From: Bradyrhizobium sp. sGM-13
GTDB lineage: Bacteria; Pseudomonadota; Alphaproteobacteria; Rhizobiales; Xanthobacteraceae
Direction of reading: 5' to 3'
DNA: 64,000 nt
Assembly (NCBI RefSeq): GCF_018398875.1
Contig: NZ_JAGWDK010000001.1
Location: forward strand, 62,001-126,000
Below are positions 61,009 through 64,000 of the stretch, piece by piece. The notes under the pieces were generated by a model. That model was not told the origin of the DNA. It ran no database searches and saw only the letters and a list, made by a program, of their open reading frames with translations. The position numbers and the translations under genes are program-made. How positions within the stretch are numbered: the stretch's first letter is position 1; each line of letters starts with the position of its first letter.

Positions 61009-62688
61009 ATGTCCCGCTTTAAGTCATTGCTATTGGGTGCCGGCCTGCTGGCAGGCCTGTTCGGCTTCGCTGGTGCGGCGTTGGCCGAAGCCCCGAACGT
61101 CGACATCCGCAACGGCATGCAAACGCCGCCGGCCGACCAGCGCGTCGCGCTGGTGATCGGCAATTCGAATTACCAGATCGCGCCAAAGCTCGCCAATCCC
61201 GGCAACGACGCGCAATCGATGGCGCAGCTTTTGAACTCTGCCGGCTTCGAGGTCACCCAGGCCACCGACCTGACGCGCAGCGACATGGTCAAGGTCGTGC
61301 AGGACTTCTCCACCAGGGTCGCCGAGCGCGGCCCCGGCACCGTCGCCATGATCTATTATGCCGGTCACGGCGTGCAGGTGGCGGGCGAGAACTATCTGCT
61401 TCCAGTCGATGCGAAGATCGCTTCGCCGTCCGATCTTGACGGCAATTCGGTCCGGCTGGTCGATGTGATGGGCACGCTGGAATCGATCCCGAGCCGGATG
61501 CGCATCGTGGTGCTCGATGCCTGCCGCAACAATCCGTTCCCCGAGATCAACGATGCCGGGCGGGGCTTGGCAATCGTCGATGCGCCCCGAGGCTCGATCG
61601 TCGGCTACTCGACCGCGCCGGGCATGGAAGCGCAGGACGGCGACGGCAACCACAGCCCGTATACGTCAGCTTTCCTGAATGTCGCACGCGAGCCGAACCT
61701 GCCGATCGAGCAATTGTTCAAGCGTGTCCGGCTCGAAGTGAACAACACCACGTCCGGAAAGCAGACACCGTGGGAGAGCTCGTCTCTGACCTCCGACTTC
61801 TATTTCTTCGGCGATACCGCGGTCGCCGCAGGCCGCGCGCCGGATCGCCGCCCGATCATCCAGGCCGCGTCGAGTCTGCCGTCGCGTTCGGTGCGCCAGG
61901 CTTACGACTACGTGCTGTCGGAAGGTTCGCCCGAGTACTATGAGGAATTCATCCGCCTTTACCCGCATGACCCGCTGTGCGACCACATCCGCATGCTGCT
62001 CGGCAATTTGCGAATGGCGACGGCGTGGCACAAAGCGGTGGTCGCCAACTCGCCGTTCGCCTACAAGACGTTCCATGACAATTATTCCAACAGCCCCTAC
62101 GCCAAGTCCGCGTTGAAGCTGCAGGTCGCGCCGAAGGCCGTGCCTCTGATGCAGTTCACGCATCTGGCGAAGCAGTCGCCGAATTTCAAACCGGCGAACA
62201 TCGGCAATTCACCCATGCTCGGCATCTCCAAGCACAATCTCGGTGCCCAGGCCCACATGCCGGTGCCTTCCAAGATCATCACGCTGCCTGCCAAGGGCAC
62301 GGCAACGAATAACCCGATCAATGGCGGCATCAACAACGGCAAGATGGGCAAGATCACGACCCTGCCTGGCAAGCTCACTGGCAACAGTAATGGCATTGGC
62401 GGAAAGGCCACGACCCTGCCCGGCAAGATCAACCCGATCCCTGTCAATGCCAGCAACAACAGCAGCAAGGTCGGCAAGGTCACGACCTTGCCGCCCAGGA
62501 TTCATAACAACCCGATACGGGTCACCAAACCCATCACGACCAGGCCCATGATGACTAGGCCCATGATGACCACCGCGCCGCGTCGGGTCAGCGGCGGCAT
62601 GGGCGGCGGAGGTTTCAGCCAGCACTTCGCCTCAAGCCCGTCCCGCAGCTCGTTCGGCGGGTCATTCGGCGGCGGCTTCAGGCGCTGA
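61009..62688 (+). CDS. Exported caspase-like (C14/orthocaspase) protein with TLP repeats
   Basis: The 559-residue protein has a signal peptide (FKSLLLGAGLLAGLFGFAGAALA) and a p20 caspase-like domain: RVALVIGNSNYQIAPKLANPGNDAQSMAQLLNSAGF, catalytic His in IYYAGHGVQV, and catalytic Cys in IVVLDACRNNPF. A helical region with EYYEEFIRLYPHDPLCDHIRMLL follows. The C-terminal ~190 residues are Asn/Gly/Pro-rich with four KxxTLPxK-type motifs spaced ~20-25 residues, an RPMMTRPMMT duplication and a Gly/Ser/Phe tail. Caspase-like enzymes cleave after basic or acidic residues; an exported one would act in the periplasm. GAGGAGGCAGCC precedes the ATG. Confidence 0.9.
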   Translation: MSRFKSLLLGAGLLAGLFGFAGAALAEAPNVDIRNGMQTPPADQRVALVIGNSNYQIAPKLANPGNDAQSMAQLLNSAGFEVTQATDLTRSDMVKVVQDFSTRVAERGPGTVAMIYYAGHGVQVAGENYLLPVDAKIASPSDLDGNSVRLVDVMGTLESIPSRMRIVVLDACRNNPFPEINDAGRGLAIVDAPRGSIVGYSTAPGMEAQDGDGNHSPYTSAFLNVAREPNLPIEQLFKRVRLEVNNTTSGKQTPWESSSLTSDFYFFGDTAVAAGRAPDRRPIIQAASSLPSRSVRQAYDYVLSEGSPEYYEEFIRLYPHDPLCDHIRMLLGNLRMATAWHKAVVANSPFAYKTFHDNYSNSPYAKSALKLQVAPKAVPLMQFTHLAKQSPNFKPANIGNSPMLGISKHNLGAQAHMPVPSKIITLPAKGTATNNPINGGINNGKMGKITTLPGKLTGNSNGIGGKATTLPGKINPIPVNASNNSSKVGKVTTLPPRIHNNPIRVTKPITTRPMMTRPMMTTAPRRVSGGMGGGGFSQHFASSPSRSSFGGSFGGGFRR

Positions 62689-62713
62689 ATAAGGATATCC
62701 GGGCAACAAAAAA

Positions 62714-62743
62714 AGCGGGCAGCGCACATGCTCTGCCCGCTTT
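62714..62743. terminator. Bidirectional terminator
   Basis: AGCGGGCAG and CTGCCCGCT form a 9-bp stem around a 10-base loop, preceded by AAAAAA and followed by TTCGTTT, between the convergent caspase-like and dehydratase genes. Confidence 0.85.
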
Positions 62744-62760
62744 CGTTTAAGATGTAATGA

Positions 62761-63750
62761 TCAGGCGACCAGTTTGGCGAACAGGTCCGCGTCGACGTTG
62801 CCACCGGAAAGCACGATGACGACGTTCTTTCCCCTGGCATCGATGCGGCCGGCCAACAGTGCGGCGAGGCCGACAGCCCCGCCGGGCTCGACCACCAGCT
62901 TCAATTCCCGGTAGGCATATGCCACCGCCGCGCCGACTTCCTCGTCGGATGCGGTCACGCCGTTTGCGAGCAGCTTGCTGTTGATCGAGAAGGTGAGTTC
63001 GCCCGGCATCGCCGCCATCAGCGCATCGCAGATGGTGCGGCCGGCGGCGTGATGGGCCTCGCGATGGCCGGCGCGGAGCGACAGGCCGTGATCGTCATAG
63101 TCCTTGGGTTCGGCGACAATCACCTGCGCTTGCGGAAATTTTGCCTTCACGGCCGTCGCGACGCCGGCGATCAGTCCGCCGCCGGAGGCCGGCGCTACCA
63201 CGATATCGGGTACGAGCCCGAGCGCTGTCATGTCCTCGGCGATTTCGCGGCCCGCAGTGCCCTGCCCTGCAATGACGAAGGGATCGTCATACGGCCGGAC
63301 CAGTGTCGCACCGCGTTTGCCGGCGATGCCGTTGGCGATCGCTTCGCGGTCCTCCTTGTCGCGGTCGTAGAGCACCACCTCCGCGCCATAGCCCTTGGTG
63401 CGCTCGCGCTTGGTGATAGGCGAGTCCGCCGGCATCACGATGGTGGCCTGCATGTTGAGGATCTGCGCCGCCGCCGCCACGCCCTGCGCGTGGTTGCCGG
63501 AAGAGAAGGCGACCACCCCGCCGCCGCGCTTGTCCTGCGGGATCGAGGCCAGCTTGTTGAAGGCGCCGCGGAACTTGAACGATCCGGTCCGCTGCAGCAT
63601 TTCGGGCTTCAGAAAGACCTTGGTCCCGACGCGCTCGTTGAGAACGGGGAACGACAACAGCGGCGTCCGCACCGCGAACGGGCCAACTACGCGCGCCGCC
63701 GCATCGATATCTGCAGCACCGACCGGTGCCGTTGAGGCTTTTTCCGTCAT
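62761..63750 (-). CDS. Threonine/serine dehydratase (fold-type II PLP enzyme)
   Basis: A 329-residue enzyme with the PLP-lysine motif GSFKFRGAFNKL, AFSSGNHAQGVAAAA, phosphate-binding SGGGLIAGVA and VVEPGGAVGLAALLAG, as in catabolic threonine deaminase or serine racemase. It converts L-threonine or L-serine to a 2-oxo acid and ammonia. It lacks the regulatory ACT domains of biosynthetic IlvA. The start ATG 63750 is chosen because homology begins near VGAADIDAAARVVGPFAVRTPLL; the frame is open further upstream. Confidence 0.92.
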   Translation of the reverse strand: MTEKASTAPVGAADIDAAARVVGPFAVRTPLLSFPVLNERVGTKVFLKPEMLQRTGSFKFRGAFNKLASIPQDKRGGGVVAFSSGNHAQGVAAAAQILNMQATIVMPADSPITKRERTKGYGAEVVLYDRDKEDREAIANGIAGKRGATLVRPYDDPFVIAGQGTAGREIAEDMTALGLVPDIVVAPASGGGLIAGVATAVKAKFPQAQVIVAEPKDYDDHGLSLRAGHREAHHAAGRTICDALMAAMPGELTFSINSKLLANGVTASDEEVGAAVAYAYRELKLVVEPGGAVGLAALLAGRIDARGKNVVIVLSGGNVDADLFAKLVA

Positions 63751-63803
63751 GCGCACTTTGTATCGCGCAAGCGGACCGGCGGGCAATACAGATTCAGGTG
63801 ATA

Positions 63804-64000
63804 TCAGGCGGCGAAATGCGGGTCCTCCGCCACAAATTCGGCCAGCTCGCCTTCCGGCTGCAGGGGACCGAGATTGAGGGCATGGTCGACAAATACCCGC
63901 GCCGAGGCCTGCCAGGTATGGGCGGCGGCAAATTCCACGCATTCGTTCCGCGAAATCTGCAGCGCCCCCAGGCAGGCCGCGCGCAAATCCTCGTTCAGCA
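63804..64000 (-). CDS. Glycosyltransferase, C-terminal end (partial)
   Basis: The frame is open to the right window edge and ends with a stop at 63804. The visible 65 residues, DLRAACLGALQISRNECVEFAAAHTWQASARVFVDHALNL, look like the C-terminal helix of GT-B glycosyltransferases (R..L...A...A..FSW..SA..F...L). Too little is present to say which sugar or acceptor is involved. Confidence 0.55.
   Translation of the reverse strand, partial: LNEDLRAACLGALQISRNECVEFAAAHTWQASARVFVDHALNLGPLQPEGELAEFVAEDPHFAA

Overview
The window is GC-rich alphaproteobacterial chromosome, most likely from Bradyrhizobium or a close relative (Nitrobacteraceae). Gene content supports this: a Caulobacter-type flagellar set (FliX, FlgI, FlgJ/CheL, FlbY-like, FlaF, FlbT, tandem flagellins), a giant growth-pole-ring type coiled-coil protein, an alphaproteobacterial DksA without a zinc finger, an FNR of the thioredoxin-reductase-like type, and promoter motifs resembling EcfG, CtrA and sigma-54 sites. 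I saw no rRNA or tRNA genes, phage, insertion sequences or CRISPR arrays. The window is mainly core chromosome.

Layout. 1-2.4 kb: 5' end of a sensor kinase with an ethylene-receptor-like membrane domain, a PRC-barrel gene behind a near-ideal EcfG promoter, doubtful small ORFs, and an exported SspB-like protein. 2.4-5.8 kb: DehI-like protein, 2-keto-4-pentenoate hydratase-like enzyme, dksA, and a divergent NAD(P)-binding protein/HxlR regulator pair. 5.9-20 kb: flagellar region, with fliX diverging from flgI-flgJ-flbY-like, a FlaG-like gene, a small unknown protein, flaF, three tandem mosaic flagellin genes, flbT, and a leftward flgE-flgK-flgL operon behind a consensus sigma-54 promoter. 20-30 kb: msrB, FAD oxidoreductase, sixA-like phosphatase, universal stress protein, DUF1127 protein, MocR-type regulator with direct-repeat operators, YdcF-like protein, two membrane proteins, and a MHYT-GGDEF-EAL cyclic-di-GMP protein. 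30-37.5 kb: frameshifted DUF892 gene, YbhN-like membrane protein, secreted SGNH hydrolase, DUF2147 protein, FNR, thioesterase, 2Fe-2S ferredoxin and Hpt protein. 37.9-43.3 kb: one 1799-residue gene related to growth-pole proteins. 43.4-46.5 kb: leftward Mla-type lipid transport operon (STAS-MlaE, MlaF, MlaD). 46.5-50 kb: dipeptide epimerase, MFS permease, repeat-containing unknown protein. 50-56.3 kb: amidohydrolase, HdeD, a Tat-signal Trp/Arg-rich small protein, DHA2-type MFS exporter, glutaminase, DUF1269 protein. 56.4-64 kb: AbgT transporter, membrane metallophosphoesterase, AI-2E family protein, exported caspase-like protein with TLP repeats, threonine dehydratase, and the 3' end of a glycosyltransferase.

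The flagellar genes read as one regulatory unit: a CtrA-like box at fliX, sigma-54 sites at flgE and possibly flgI, and flagellin leaders with paired hairpins that could be the target of FlbT, encoded just upstream on the other strand. The most unusual items are the exported SspB-like protein, the mosaic flagellin array with its leader RNA, the 44-residue repeats of the growth-pole protein and its CtrA-like promoter palindrome, the MocR operator array, and the exported caspase-like protein facing a perfect 16-bp palindrome. All functional assignments come from reading motifs by eye; no database search was run.
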